A DNA stretch of 40,301 nt from Flavobacteriaceae bacterium (GCA_947453885.1 CANGIF010000030.1:1-40301), one strand, 5' to 3'. Counted from the first letter of the stretch, positions 7,854-16,873 are shown. Numbers and translations are program-made. Notes: generated from the letters alone by a model not told the origin.

Positions 7854-9170
7854 ATGGAACTGAAAGAAAAATTAATCTCGTCTTTTATGGCGTTCGAAGA
7901 GAAAATTGACGTGAATTCCGATTTGCACGACATCCGAACTTCGGCTATAAAAAACTTTGAAAATAAAGGGTTTCCGACCAAAAAAGACGAAGCTTGGAAA
8001 TACACATCACTTAATGCTATCCTTAAAAATGATTTTTCTGTGTTTCCAAAACACGAAGATTCTATTGAATTTGCTGAGGTTAAAAAGTACTTTTTACACG
8101 AAATCGATACGTATAAAGTCATTTTTGTAGATGGAAAATTCTCCTCATTTTTATCGGCAACTACGCACGACGGAATTGATGTTTGCTTGATGTCATCGGC
8201 ATTGACCAAACCCAAATACAAAATGATTATCGACGAATATTTCAATAAAATTGCCAGTAAAGACGAGAGTTTGACGTCGTTAAATACCGCTTTCGCAAAT
8301 GAAGGAGCGTACATCAATATTCCAAAAAGTAAAGTGGTAGAAAAGCCCATCGAAATCATTTATTTTTCTACTGGAAAAGAAAATGCTTTGATGGTGCAAC
8401 CTCGAAATTTGGTAATTGTAGGCGAAAATGCTCACGTTCAAATTATTGAAAGACATCAATCGTTAAACGAAAACCCAGTATTGACGAATGCGGTTACAGA
8501 AATTTTCGCGCAAAAACGAGCTATCGTTGATTATTATAAAATTCAAAACGATTTGCAATCGGCAAACTTGATTGATAACACCTATATTTCTCAAAAACAA
8601 GAAAGTAGAGTTTCGGTTCATACGTTTTCTTTTGGTGGAAACATCACCAGAAACAATTTGAATTTCTATCATTTTGGTGAACGAATCGATTCGACTTTAA
8701 AAGGAATTACGATAATTGGTGATAAGCAACATGTGGATCATTACACACTTGTAAATCACGCAACTCCAAATTGTGAAAGTCATCAAAACTACAAAACCAT
8801 TTTAGCAGATAATTCAACAGGAGTTTTCAATGGAAAAATATACGTTGAAAAAGAAGCGCAAAAAACCGATGCTTTTCAACAAAATAATAATATTTTAATT
8901 GGTGATAAAGCGACTATCAACGCCAAACCACAATTAGAAATTTTCGCTGATGATGTGAAATGTTCACATGGTTGCACCATTGGTCAATTAGACGAAAGCG
9001 CCATGTTTTACATGCAACAACGAGGAATTCCAAAGAAAGAAGCTAAAGCATTATTGATGTATGCGTTTTCAAACGAAGTGATTGAAAGCATTAAAATACC
9101 TGAATTAAAACAACGCATTACTAAGATCATTGCTAGTAAATTGGGGGTTAATTTAGGGTTTAATTTGTAA
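7854..9170 (+). CDS. sufD: Fe-S cluster assembly protein SufD
   Basis: A 438-residue SufB paralogue that completes the SufBC2D scaffold. The N-terminal region has the family motif KKDEAWKYTSL (about 43-53). The C-terminal beta-helix contains IYVEKEAQKTDAFQQNNN, then DDVKCSHGCTIGQLDE with the conserved Cys-Ser-His, and FYMQQRGIPKKEA. It begins 1 nt after sufC. The operon appears to end here: a strong 14-bp hairpin follows 27 nt later, and neither a SufS cysteine desulfurase nor SufE is encoded downstream in the window. Confidence 0.95.
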   Translation: MELKEKLISSFMAFEEKIDVNSDLHDIRTSAIKNFENKGFPTKKDEAWKYTSLNAILKNDFSVFPKHEDSIEFAEVKKYFLHEIDTYKVIFVDGKFSSFLSATTHDGIDVCLMSSALTKPKYKMIIDEYFNKIASKDESLTSLNTAFANEGAYINIPKSKVVEKPIEIIYFSTGKENALMVQPRNLVIVGENAHVQIIERHQSLNENPVLTNAVTEIFAQKRAIVDYYKIQNDLQSANLIDNTYISQKQESRVSVHTFSFGGNITRNNLNFYHFGERIDSTLKGITIIGDKQHVDHYTLVNHATPNCESHQNYKTILADNSTGVFNGKIYVEKEAQKTDAFQQNNNILIGDKATINAKPQLEIFADDVKCSHGCTIGQLDESAMFYMQQRGIPKKEAKALLMYAFSNEVIESIKIPELKQRITKIIASKLGVNLGFNL

Positions 9171-9197
9171 AGTTTAACCACAAAGACGCAATTAAAT

Positions 9198-9237
9198 CAC
9201 AAAGAGCACAAATTTTATTAACCTTGTGCTCTTTGTG
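9198..9237. terminator. 14-bp hairpin after sufD
   Basis: Arms CACAAAGAGCACAA (9198-9211) and TTGTGCTCTTTGTG (9224-9237) pair perfectly around a 12-nt loop. There is no long T run after it on the plus strand. The region also contains the related phrase AACCACAAAGACGCAA (9177-9192). CACAAAG-type intergenic phrases recur in flavobacterial genomes (recalled, not checked), so this may be a repeat element acting as a terminator. Confidence 0.6.
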
Positions 9238-9267
9238 CTTAAAAATAGTATTCTGCATTAAAATTCT

Positions 9268-9275
9268 TATCTTTG
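9268..9275 (+). promoter_or_regulatory. -7 promoter box of the membrane-protein pair
   Basis: TATCTTTG matches TAnnTTTG exactly, 18 nt upstream of the ATG at 9294. No TTG is seen at 17-23 nt upstream of it. Confidence 0.55.
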
Positions 9276-9293
9276 ATTCATAAGATATGCTTT

Positions 9294-10277
9294 ATGAATC
9301 AAAACATTCAAAAACTTTTCGAGAAAGAATTGTTGAGTAAGGAGCAACAAGAGAATATTCGAAATTATTTTTCGTTAGGTATTTTTTCCCTTCGAAATGA
9401 ATTACTTTTTCTGATGTATTTGTCGATTTTGCTATTTACATCGGGTGTTGGCGTCTTAATTTACAAGAACATAGATTCCATTGGACATTCGATTATTCTA
9501 TTACTTTTGTTTGCTATAATTGTAGGATGTTATTATTTCTGTTTCAAAAAATTAAAAGGATTTACCACCCAAGACATCGATTTTGATAATCCGATTTACA
9601 ATTATTTAGTGCTATTGGCAACTATTTTGAGTTGTACTTTTATGGGGTATCTTCAATATCAATACCATATTTTTGGAAAACAATTTGAAATTTCCATCCT
9701 AATTTCTGCTTTTATAGCTATCGGAACGGCCTATTATTTTAATAATAAAAGCGCTTTATCTATCGGACTTACGGCTTTGGCAACTTCAATCGGAATTACA
9801 TTAACCCCGCAAACACTAATTGATAACGATGTGTATTGGAATCAAAACTTATCATTTTATGGCTTAATTTTGGGTTTGATGATTATTCTTTGGGCAGTTT
9901 ATTCACAAAAAATTAATCTTAAAAACCATTTTGATTTCGTTATGGTAACTTTTGCTTTACACCTGATGAGCATATGTTCGATAGCTGGTTTAATCAATGA
10001 ATATTGGTTTGTATTTATATTTGTTTTAGTAGGTTCTACCTATTATTTTTACAGAAAAAGTTTCGAAATTCAGGCTGTTTCTATTTATGTATTTGCGCTT
10101 TTATATGCTTATATAGGATTTAATATTTTCCTGACAAGAGTAATTGATAAGCTTGATTTACCCGATTTTATGGAGTTTCTGTTTGTTTTACTTCCGTTCT
10201 ATTTCTTCGGTTCAATAGTACTTTTCATTATGGCAATTAAAAAATTTAATAAAAAAACCAATGATAGCCTACAATAA
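9294..10277 (+). CDS. DUF2157-like polytopic membrane protein
   Basis: A 327-residue inner-membrane protein of unknown function. A short soluble N-terminus (FEKELLSKEQQENIRNYFS) precedes about nine hydrophobic segments, the layout of the DUF2157 family. I use the ATG at 9294. An in-frame TTG at 9273 overlaps the promoter box and is unlikely to be used. The gene overlaps the next membrane-protein gene by 17 nt in another frame, so the two are almost certainly translationally coupled and may form one complex. No catalytic motif is visible. Family placement is by overall layout and is moderate. Confidence 0.75.
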   Translation: MNQNIQKLFEKELLSKEQQENIRNYFSLGIFSLRNELLFLMYLSILLFTSGVGVLIYKNIDSIGHSIILLLLFAIIVGCYYFCFKKLKGFTTQDIDFDNPIYNYLVLLATILSCTFMGYLQYQYHIFGKQFEISILISAFIAIGTAYYFNNKSALSIGLTALATSIGITLTPQTLIDNDVYWNQNLSFYGLILGLMIILWAVYSQKINLKNHFDFVMVTFALHLMSICSIAGLINEYWFVFIFVLVGSTYYFYRKSFEIQAVSIYVFALLYAYIGFNIFLTRVIDKLDLPDFMEFLFVLLPFYFFGSIVLFIMAIKKFNKKTNDSLQ

Positions 10278-11415
10278 AACCCTATTAGAAAATACTTTTT
10301 TGGTTTCGGAAGCAATTGATTTGAAAAAATCGAACTTTATTCAAGAAGCTGATTTAAGCAAGATAAAATCCGAGTTAGAACCTTTAAAAACTAGTAGAAA
10401 TATTTTTGTACGATTTGGGTTTCTGTTGCTAGGAAGCTTAATGTTCTCATCAATAGTCGGTTTTTTTTCAGTTACCATACTAAATAATTTAGTATTAAAA
10501 AATAATTCGGTTGGATTTGTTTTTGCTGCGTTAGGTATTATAGTACTTGAGCTACTTGCCCGTCAAAATTTCTTCCGCCATGGATTGGACGATGCTTTTT
10601 TGATAGCAACTCAAATGTGTTTTTATATAACTGTTTTTATTGTAACCGAATCGAAAATTGCTGTGGCTATTGCAATGATAATTATGGGGTTAACCTTTAC
10701 TATTAGATACGTAAGCACCTTATCTTTTCTCGTTTTTTTATCCGGAATTGTCTTTTTAGTCGGTGTTTTACTTATTGATTACACTACAATTTTATCCGCA
10801 TTGCCTTTTGTTTTACTAGCAATTGCAATTGGATTTTACAATATTCATCAAAAAATAAAAAACAATGAAGAGCTCAATTTTTTTCGCAATGTGTTGGATT
10901 GGTTCTTTATTTTCAGTCTTATTTTAGGTTATGCCTCCATCAATTACTATGTGGTTAGAACACTTTCCGAAGAATTAGTAAACGCTGATTATTCCAAATC
11001 AGACGTTCCTTTTGGTTGGATTTTTAATTTGTTAATGTTTTTTTTACCAATAGGTTATGTAATTTATGCTTTGAAAACCAAAAACCGAACTATGCTTTAT
11101 ATTGGAAGTTTAACATTTGTGTTGTCCGTTGCAACTTTCAGGTATTATCACAACATTATACTCGCAGAATGGGCTTTAATCTTGGCTGGCGGACTAATTT
11201 TCGGAGCGGTTTATTTTGTTATTCAGAAAATAAAACATCAACCAACCGGAATCACATTTTTACCCGATCATACCACCAATACCGCAATGCTCCATACTGT
11301 TGAAGCGCTAATTGTGAATTCACAAAATAGGCTTCATGCTCAAGCAACGCAAGATTCGGACATGCCTTTTGGCGGTGGCGGATTTAGCGGTGGCGGAGCA
11401 GGAGAGCATTTTTAA
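10261..11415 (+). CDS. Polytopic membrane protein with Gly-rich C-terminal tail
   Basis: A 384-residue protein of unknown function. An N-terminal soluble segment of about 50 residues is followed by roughly ten transmembrane helices, then a soluble C-terminus (about 345-384) ending in FGGGGFSGGGAGEHF. Such Gly/Ser tails are known at the ends of TPM-domain (YgcG) and DUF2207 membrane proteins, though no TPM domain is present here. The start ATG lies inside the 3' end of the preceding DUF2157-like gene, with a 17-nt overlap. It resembles the DUF4401-type partner often paired with DUF2157, but I am not certain. Confidence 0.75.
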   Translation: MIAYNKTLLENTFLVSEAIDLKKSNFIQEADLSKIKSELEPLKTSRNIFVRFGFLLLGSLMFSSIVGFFSVTILNNLVLKNNSVGFVFAALGIIVLELLARQNFFRHGLDDAFLIATQMCFYITVFIVTESKIAVAIAMIIMGLTFTIRYVSTLSFLVFLSGIVFLVGVLLIDYTTILSALPFVLLAIAIGFYNIHQKIKNNEELNFFRNVLDWFFIFSLILGYASINYYVVRTLSEELVNADYSKSDVPFGWIFNLLMFFLPIGYVIYALKTKNRTMLYIGSLTFVLSVATFRYYHNIILAEWALILAGGLIFGAVYFVIQKIKHQPTGITFLPDHTTNTAMLHTVEALIVNSQNRLHAQATQDSDMPFGGGGFSGGGAGEHF

Positions 11416-11666
11416 ATTTCAACCATATATCTCTTTTTTCATATTTTGAGTTTATCTTAATCTACTAAATAATTCTACTAAAAATCAATTTCAAGATCTA
11501 TTTTCAATACTAATTTGTATTAACACCAAATTACAACGAATAATTTTCAAAATACATTGCTGATTAAGACATTATGTTTTGTTTTTAATTCATAAAAAAT
11601 TAGCATTGATAGACCAATAAAGATTAAGAAATAAAAAAAAATAATTACACCCAACAGGTATAAAAG

Positions 11667-13154
11667 TTATTTTGTCAATATCAATTTCCCATTATTACTG
11701 ATTGATTCAGTGGTTAGTATCCAATAATATATACCATTTTGCAAAGTACTAATATCATAAAAAAGTGAAGATTTTGAAAAATAGTAATCTTCAAACACCT
11801 TTTTACCAGTTGCGTCAACTATTACAAAACTATTATTTGAAGAGATATTAGTATTTAGATTTTTTAATTCTATATTTATACTACCAGATGAAGGATTTGG
11901 AAATACATAAACCGTATTGTTTTGTAAAATTGAGGTATTTGTAGTCAATAAATTAGTATAACAAATATCAAGTTTAGGATGCAAAGAAATAGTTGGATTA
12001 TCACTTGATGCAAAAACTAAAATTCTATAAGGATCTTCGGTTTCTAATTTTAGCATTAAGCCAAATCCTTCCGTTGGATTCGAACGAATGTCTTGAATTA
12101 ACTGTTTTACATCTAATTGATAGTCTTGAAAAGGATCTGTATTTTCTGGTAAGACAACTTGATTTAACGAAGTGGTACTAGGTTGATCATTCCATGTTAC
12201 ATTTTCAGTCCAAGGCGAAGTAATTCGTTGTAAGAAAGCGGAATTACTTCCTGTTGCATGTGAATGTTGTCCATTTGCAAATCCATTTTGAGCATTTGGA
12301 TTGTTATAAAGTGTTAATACTGCTGATTGAATGGCAGCACCAACGGGCAAACTGCTTAAATCAAAATCAATAAGACTTCTTATAGTTAAGGGCGAACCAG
12401 ATATTGTCCAAGCACCTGCATCAAATTCTGAAGAAGTTCCCTGTGAATCATTTGGAACATTATTAGAAATAAAAGCATCTTTTCCTGATGAGGCGTCTGG
12501 CTGTAACGTAAGCATGTTGCAAACAATTGAGTAAGTTATTTCTAATTTTGGATGTAAGGCTGCATTTGGATGGTCGCTAGAGGCAAACGCTAACAATCGA
12601 TATGGCGCTTCTGTTTTTAATTTTAATAAGAAACCATAACTATTACTTGGGTTAGCAATAATGTCATCCAATAAGTTTGTAACATCTAAAACATAATCTT
12701 GATAAGGATCAGTATCTTGTGCTAATGTCACTTCATTTTGGCTTGTCGTTGTCGGTTGATTATTCCATGCAACATCTTCTGTCCAAGGCGAAGTAATGCG
12801 TTGTAAAACAGCTTCATTACTCCCACTGACATGGGAATGTTGTCCGTTTGCATATCCATTTTGAGCATTTGGATTGTTATATAGTGTTAGTATTGCAGAT
12901 TGAATGACAGCACCAACAGGTAAACTGCTTAAATCAAAATCAATAAGACTTCTAATAGTTAAAGGAGAACCAGATATTGTCCAAGCACCAGCGTCAAATT
13001 CCGAAGAATTTCCTTGACCATTAGTTGGAACATTACTTGAAATAAATGCATCTTTTCCCAAATTACCATTTGGTTGCAAAGTTAATGTGGTTTGTCCCAT
13101 GGTCGATAAAACCATAAAAAGCAAAAAAGGGAGTAGGGAGTACTGTTTTAACAT
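11667..13154 (-). CDS. Secreted protein with two DNRLRE domains and a T9SS type A sorting domain
   Basis: A 495-residue exported protein. Residues 1-20 are a signal peptide. Two DNRLRE-type domains follow at about 24-208 and 215-399, each starting LTLQP, containing SEFDAGAWTISGSPLTIRSL and ending near LHPKL. They are about 70% identical by eye, so they arose by a fairly recent internal duplication. Residues about 413-495 form a type A C-terminal sorting domain (VFPNPSSGSINIEL ... GIYYWIL ... KLILTK), which directs export through the type IX system and surface attachment or release. DNRLRE domains are probable beta-sandwich modules of extracellular proteins; no catalytic domain is seen. The gene is monocistronic and convergent with the membrane-protein pair across a 251-nt gap with no clear terminator. 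Confidence 0.88.
   Translation of the reverse strand: MLKQYSLLPFLLFMVLSTMGQTTLTLQPNGNLGKDAFISSNVPTNGQGNSSEFDAGAWTISGSPLTIRSLIDFDLSSLPVGAVIQSAILTLYNNPNAQNGYANGQHSHVSGSNEAVLQRITSPWTEDVAWNNQPTTTSQNEVTLAQDTDPYQDYVLDVTNLLDDIIANPSNSYGFLLKLKTEAPYRLLAFASSDHPNAALHPKLEITYSIVCNMLTLQPDASSGKDAFISNNVPNDSQGTSSEFDAGAWTISGSPLTIRSLIDFDLSSLPVGAAIQSAVLTLYNNPNAQNGFANGQHSHATGSNSAFLQRITSPWTENVTWNDQPSTTSLNQVVLPENTDPFQDYQLDVKQLIQDIRSNPTEGFGLMLKLETEDPYRILVFASSDNPTISLHPKLDICYTNLLTTNTSILQNNTVYVFPNPSSGSINIELKNLNTNISSNNSFVIVDATGKKVFEDYYFSKSSLFYDISTLQNGIYYWILTTESISNNGKLILTK
11958..13085 (-). repeat. Tandem duplication encoding the two DNRLRE domains
   Basis: Two units, 12531-13085 (first domain) and 11958-12512 (second), align without gaps over 185 codons with an offset of 191 codons. 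About 134 of 185 residues are identical by hand count. Segments such as the IDFDLSSLPVGA and YNNPNAQNG blocks are nearly unchanged. Confidence 0.9.
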
Positions 13155-13186
13155 AAATAGTTGGTTTTTTATTATTTTGTTTTTTG

Positions 13187-13194
13187 CAAATATA
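13187..13194 (-). promoter_or_regulatory. -7 promoter box of the DNRLRE protein gene
   Basis: On the minus strand this reads TATATTTG, an exact TAnnTTTG, 32 nt upstream of the ATG. No clear -33 element is seen. Confidence 0.5.
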
Positions 13195-13523
13195 AAGGGT
13201 TTAGTTTTATAATAAAAATCGTAATAAATTAAATACCTTACAGCTACGCTTTATTAAACAACTTAAGCTATTATATTTAGATTTAACTATTTTTATCAAA
13301 AAAGGAAAAAATTCATACCTATTTTCCTTTTTATATTTTAATAGAGTCCAGCGGTTTTAAATAAATACAACTTTAAATCATTTAGGTTAAGTTGAAGAAA
13401 AAATGATGCAGTTTTTTAAGTCGAACAAAAGTTCATATTTTACTAATTCAATTCAAATAAATTGTGCTATTTGAAAAATCTGAAAATATAATATTGTGTT
13501 TTTGAATAAAATAGCTAATACTA
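13195..13523. other. Gene-free stretch upstream of the DNRLRE gene
   Basis: No ORF with a recognisable product. The only structure is a hairpin of AAAAAGGAAAA (13299-13309) and TTTTCCTTTTT (13322-13332) followed by T-rich DNA. It is AT-only apart from two G:C pairs and may be a weak terminator or chance. Confidence 0.5.
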
Positions 13524-13558
13524 AAAAGGAGTAGTATACTAAGTATGCTACTCCTTTT
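13524..13558 (-). terminator. Terminator of the M13 peptidase gene
   Basis: Sixteen-base arms 13524-13539 and 13543-13558 pair with one G-T wobble around a 3-nt centre. On the minus strand it is followed by TTTTTAG. It lies 115 nt beyond the M13 stop codon. Confidence 0.75.
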
Positions 13559-13673
13559 CAAAAATTTGGAGCAATAAAAATCTTTGTTGTTTAAATGGCT
13601 CTGCTAATTTCTTGATTTTCTTTTACAACTTTCAAATACAAACTTTAGACAGTTATTGTAAATTTGCACATAA

Positions 13674-15791
13674 TTACCAAATTTTTACTCTTTTTTCTGG
13701 TGCAATATACATTCCGTCTCCAGGTTGGATATCGAATGTTTTAGCAAAAGAATCTAAATTCAATAACGGCACATAGGCACGATATTGAGCTGGCGAATGT
13801 GGATCTGTTTTTACTTGATTTTTCAATGCCTCATCACGAATTTTACCTCTCCAAATGGTTGCCCAAGAAATAAACAATCGTTGTTCAGGAGTGTAGCCAT
13901 CTATTAATCCTGGTCTCCCATTTTCTTTTAAATACAATTGTAGACCGTCATAAGCAGCATTTATACCGCCTAAATCACCAATGTTTTCACCCAAAGTAAA
14001 TTTCCCGTCAACATGAATACCCGGCAGTGGTTCTAAGGCAGAATATTGATCAGCTAGGGCTCCTCCTAATGCAGTAAATTGCTTCAAATCGTTTTCTGTC
14101 CACCAATCTACTAAATTTCCGTCAGCGTTATAGGTTGCGCCTTCATCATCAAATCCATGGGAAATTTCGTGTCCAATAACGGCTCCTATTCCACCATAAT
14201 TAACAGCTTCGTCTGCCTTATAATCATAAAATGGAGGTTGTAAAATAGCTGCTGGAAATACAATTTCATTATATGATGGATTATAATAAGCATTTACAGT
14301 TTGTGGAGACATGCCCCATTCCGTCTTGTCAACAGGTTTTGATAATTTATCTAAATCTTTCTTCCATTGCCATTTAGATAGGTTGCGCATGTTTTCAAAG
14401 TAGCTTCCTCCTTCTGACGGACTAACTATGGTCAAAGCAGAATAATCTTCCCATTTATCAGGGTAACCTATTTTGATAGTAAGTTTGTTCAGTTTTTCAA
14501 TAGCTTTTATTTTTGTTTCAGCAGACATCCAAGTTAAATTATTAATACGTGTTTTGTAGGCACGTATAATATTCTGAATCATATTAAAAGCTTTTGTTTT
14601 TGCCTCTGCTGGAAACATTTTTTCTACATATAATTTCCCCAAAGCCTCTCCAATTGTACCGTTGACAACTTGTAATGCTTTTTCATGACGAGGTCTTTGT
14701 TTTAATGCACCAGTTAATGTTTTCCCGTAAAATTCCCAATTAGCTGTTTCGATTTCTGTTGACAATTGACCTGAAGCGCCTCTTAAAAGCATCCATCTCA
14801 TATAAGCTTTCCAATCTTCAATTTTGTTTTCAGTAAAAATAGTTTGTAATGCAGCCATATAACGAGGCTGTGATACAATAAGTGTGTCTGCTTTTTTGAA
14901 ACCAACTCCTTTTAAGTAGGTATTCCAATCAATAACAGGAACCATTTTTTGTAAATCTGCAATTGCTGTTGGATTGTATTGTTTTTTGCTATCTCTTCGT
15001 TCCACTCTGTCTAATCTAGGAACCGACATTTGAATTTCTAAAGCTAAAATCTTATCAGCGTCAATTTTTGCTTGTTCAGGTTTCTCTCCTAAAAATTGAA
15101 GCATTTTTGCAACATGAAGCACATATTTTGCTCTTTTTTCTTTCGAATCTTTATCTTCAGAAACGTAGTAATCTCTGTCTGGTAATCCTAATGCACCAGG
15201 TCCTAAATTAATTACATTTCTATTGCTGTTTTTATCGTCAGACCCAACTCCTACTCCAAAAAAGCCAACACCACCTCCTTCAGCTTCAGTTTGCATCATT
15301 AATTTTTGAAGGTCAGCACTGTTTGAAACCGCATTGATTTTATCTAAATACGGTTTTAAAGGAGCTATGGCTTGTTTGTTTCTAGCTACTGTATCCATAA
15401 CAGATTTATACACATTTATCGCCTTTCCTTGATCTGTATTAGCTTTGTATTTTGGATTTTTTGTAGCTTCTTTCAAAATAGCTAAAGCATCCTTGTCTGT
15501 GTTTTGGCGTAGCTCATCAAAACTACCCCAACGTGTTTTGTCTGCAGGAATTTCTGTTTTGTCCAACCAAATTCCATTTACAAAGCGAAGAAAATTATCA
15601 CTTGGCTTTACTGATTTATCCATGTATTCTAAATTGATACCTGGATTTTTCTTCATTGTTGGTTGTTCTGTTTTTACTGCTTTTTTATTAGAATTTGGAG
15701 TTTCTTTTGTCTTTTGAGCATTTGCAGTAGAAGCAATACTTAATACTATAATACCTCCAAGCAGTATTTTTTTGTTTAAGTTGTTTTTCAT
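13674..15791 (-). CDS. M13 family zinc metallopeptidase (neprilysin/PepO-like)
   Basis: A 705-residue oligopeptidase of the M13 family. An N-terminal signal sequence (MKNNLNKKILLGGIIVLSIA ... ANAQ) indicates export. The catalytic region contains the substrate-binding NAYYNPSYNEI and FPAAILQPPF segments, HEISHGFDDEG at about residue 540 (HExxH zinc site) and ENIGDLGG, which supplies the third zinc ligand. The C-terminus KRVKIW is the usual family ending. I start it at the ATG at 15791; a longer reading from a TTG at 15848 lacks a signal peptide at its N-terminus. A TAttTTTG box lies 17 nt upstream. It is divergent from the SCO gene, and both promoters fall in a 154-nt gap. Confidence 0.94.
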   Translation of the reverse strand: MKNNLNKKILLGGIIVLSIASTANAQKTKETPNSNKKAVKTEQPTMKKNPGINLEYMDKSVKPSDNFLRFVNGIWLDKTEIPADKTRWGSFDELRQNTDKDALAILKEATKNPKYKANTDQGKAINVYKSVMDTVARNKQAIAPLKPYLDKINAVSNSADLQKLMMQTEAEGGGVGFFGVGVGSDDKNSNRNVINLGPGALGLPDRDYYVSEDKDSKEKRAKYVLHVAKMLQFLGEKPEQAKIDADKILALEIQMSVPRLDRVERRDSKKQYNPTAIADLQKMVPVIDWNTYLKGVGFKKADTLIVSQPRYMAALQTIFTENKIEDWKAYMRWMLLRGASGQLSTEIETANWEFYGKTLTGALKQRPRHEKALQVVNGTIGEALGKLYVEKMFPAEAKTKAFNMIQNIIRAYKTRINNLTWMSAETKIKAIEKLNKLTIKIGYPDKWEDYSALTIVSPSEGGSYFENMRNLSKWQWKKDLDKLSKPVDKTEWGMSPQTVNAYYNPSYNEIVFPAAILQPPFYDYKADEAVNYGGIGAVIGHEISHGFDDEGATYNADGNLVDWWTENDLKQFTALGGALADQYSALEPLPGIHVDGKFTLGENIGDLGGINAAYDGLQLYLKENGRPGLIDGYTPEQRLFISWATIWRGKIRDEALKNQVKTDPHSPAQYRAYVPLLNLDSFAKTFDIQPGDGMYIAPEKRVKIW

Positions 15792-15808
15792 TTTTTCATA
15801 TTTTTTTT

Positions 15809-15816
15809 CAAAAATA
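15809..15816 (-). promoter_or_regulatory. -7 promoter box of the M13 peptidase gene
   Basis: On the minus strand this reads TATTTTTG, 17 nt upstream of the chosen ATG. Its position inside the longer TTG-started reading supports the shorter start. Confidence 0.5.
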
Positions 15817-15902
15817 ATAAAGATTTCACAAATATTCTTATTTTTCAAGTCAAATAATCAATAAATTTACATTCCATAAAATAGTTTTTACGCAATGTTA
15901 GA

Positions 15903-15930
15903 TTGTTCTATTTAATCTTTTCTATTTTTG
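15903..15930 (+). promoter_or_regulatory. Promoter of the SCO-family gene
   Basis: A -33 TTG (15903-15905), a 17-nt spacer and a -7 box TATTTTTG (15923-15930) fit the Bacteroidota consensus in both sequence and spacing. The ATG at 15946 is 15 nt further on. An in-frame TTG at 15928 lies within the box and cannot be the start if this promoter is used. Confidence 0.7.
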
Positions 15931-15945
15931 TTGAAAATATTTTTT

Positions 15946-16620
15946 ATGATCGATTATCTTAAAAAACACACATTCTATATTGGATTTATATTGCTTTTTT
16001 CAATAGTTACACTTATTTTTTTTTATACGGCTTTAAAACCCAAAAAAGCACTTCCTGTTTACGATCCCAATATGGTAAATCCAGAATTAGTTGATAGTAC
16101 AATTCAATATGTTAGTAAAAATCATACTATTAAAAATTTTTCATTTACCAATCAAAATGGTAAAATAATAACAGAAAAAAACTATGAGGGTAAAGTATAT
16201 GTAGCAGATTTTTTCTTTACAACATGTGGTTCAATTTGTCCCAAAATGACTACAAATTTAGTTAAAGTACAAAAAGCCTTTTTGAACAATCCAAAAGTTA
16301 TGTTGCTTTCTCATTCTGTTACTCCAGATATCGATGATGTAGCTACTCTAAAAGCGTATGCACAAAAAAATGGTGTAGTAGATTCAAAATGGAATTTGGT
16401 AACAGGTGATAAAAAAGCTATTTATGAAATGGCGAGAAAATCGTATCTTGCAGTTAAAATCGGCAAGCCTTCAGAGCTTTATGATATGGTACATACAGAA
16501 AACTTTGTTTTAGTAGATACAAAAAGAAGAGTAAGGGGATTTTATGATGGTACAAAACTTTCCGAAATTAAAAGACTTATTGAAGATATAGATTTTCTTT
16601 GTAGTGAAGATATTAATTAA
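15946..16620 (+). CDS. SCO1/SenC/PrrC family copper-binding thioredoxin-like protein
   Basis: A 224-residue membrane-anchored protein of the SCO family, which delivers copper to the CuA site of cytochrome c oxidase or acts as a thiol oxidoreductase. An N-terminal transmembrane segment (about 8-28) anchors a periplasmic thioredoxin fold. The copper-binding cysteines are in TTCGSICPKM (Cys94, Cys98, CxxxC), and the conserved histidine is His183 in MVHTENF. The longer TTG-started version overlaps the promoter box, so I use the ATG at 15946. No oxidase genes are adjacent in the window, so the partner is inferred from the family only. Confidence 0.92.
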   Translation: MIDYLKKHTFYIGFILLFSIVTLIFFYTALKPKKALPVYDPNMVNPELVDSTIQYVSKNHTIKNFSFTNQNGKIITEKNYEGKVYVADFFFTTCGSICPKMTTNLVKVQKAFLNNPKVMLLSHSVTPDIDDVATLKAYAQKNGVVDSKWNLVTGDKKAIYEMARKSYLAVKIGKPSELYDMVHTENFVLVDTKRRVRGFYDGTKLSEIKRLIEDIDFLCSEDIN

Positions 16621-16873
16621 GAGTAAAATTTAAACTTTTAACTTTTCAAATTTGACATTGATTTTATTTTAAATGAATACTATTTATTTTACACCTATAC
16701 TAAAAATCTGTTCATCAAGTTAACGTTAATTAAGCTAAAAGAAATGTGTGTTCTAATTCAAAAAAATTGTTTTTCAACAATTTAAAAAAAAATATTTCTA
16801 GTTTTTCCTATTTCTTTTACCAATACTATTATTTTATTTTCAAACTTCTATTTGCATTATAAAAAATGAAATT
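16621..16873. other. Gene-free convergent gap after the SCO gene
   Basis: No coding signal. A small hairpin, AAATTGTT (16764-16771) and AACAATTT (16776-16783) with a 4-nt loop, is the only structure before the strong terminator at 16872-16911. Confidence 0.5.

Noticed and set aside
7841..8359. 172-codon open frame antisense to sufD.
   Set aside because: It overlaps a certain gene completely and encodes no recognisable protein.
11416..11666. Expected terminator between the convergent membrane-protein pair and DNRLRE gene.
   Set aside because: Only short chance pairings such as AATAC/GTATT were found; no hairpin worth annotating.
13659..13666. TAAATTTG on the plus strand, an exact -7 box match.
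   Set aside because: It lies at the 3' end of a minus-strand gene with no plus-strand gene downstream, and the motif is common by chance in AT-rich DNA.
15792..15848. TTG-started N-terminal extension of the M13 peptidase.
   Set aside because: It would place a charged stretch before the signal peptide and contains the -7 box; the ATG at 15791 fits better.
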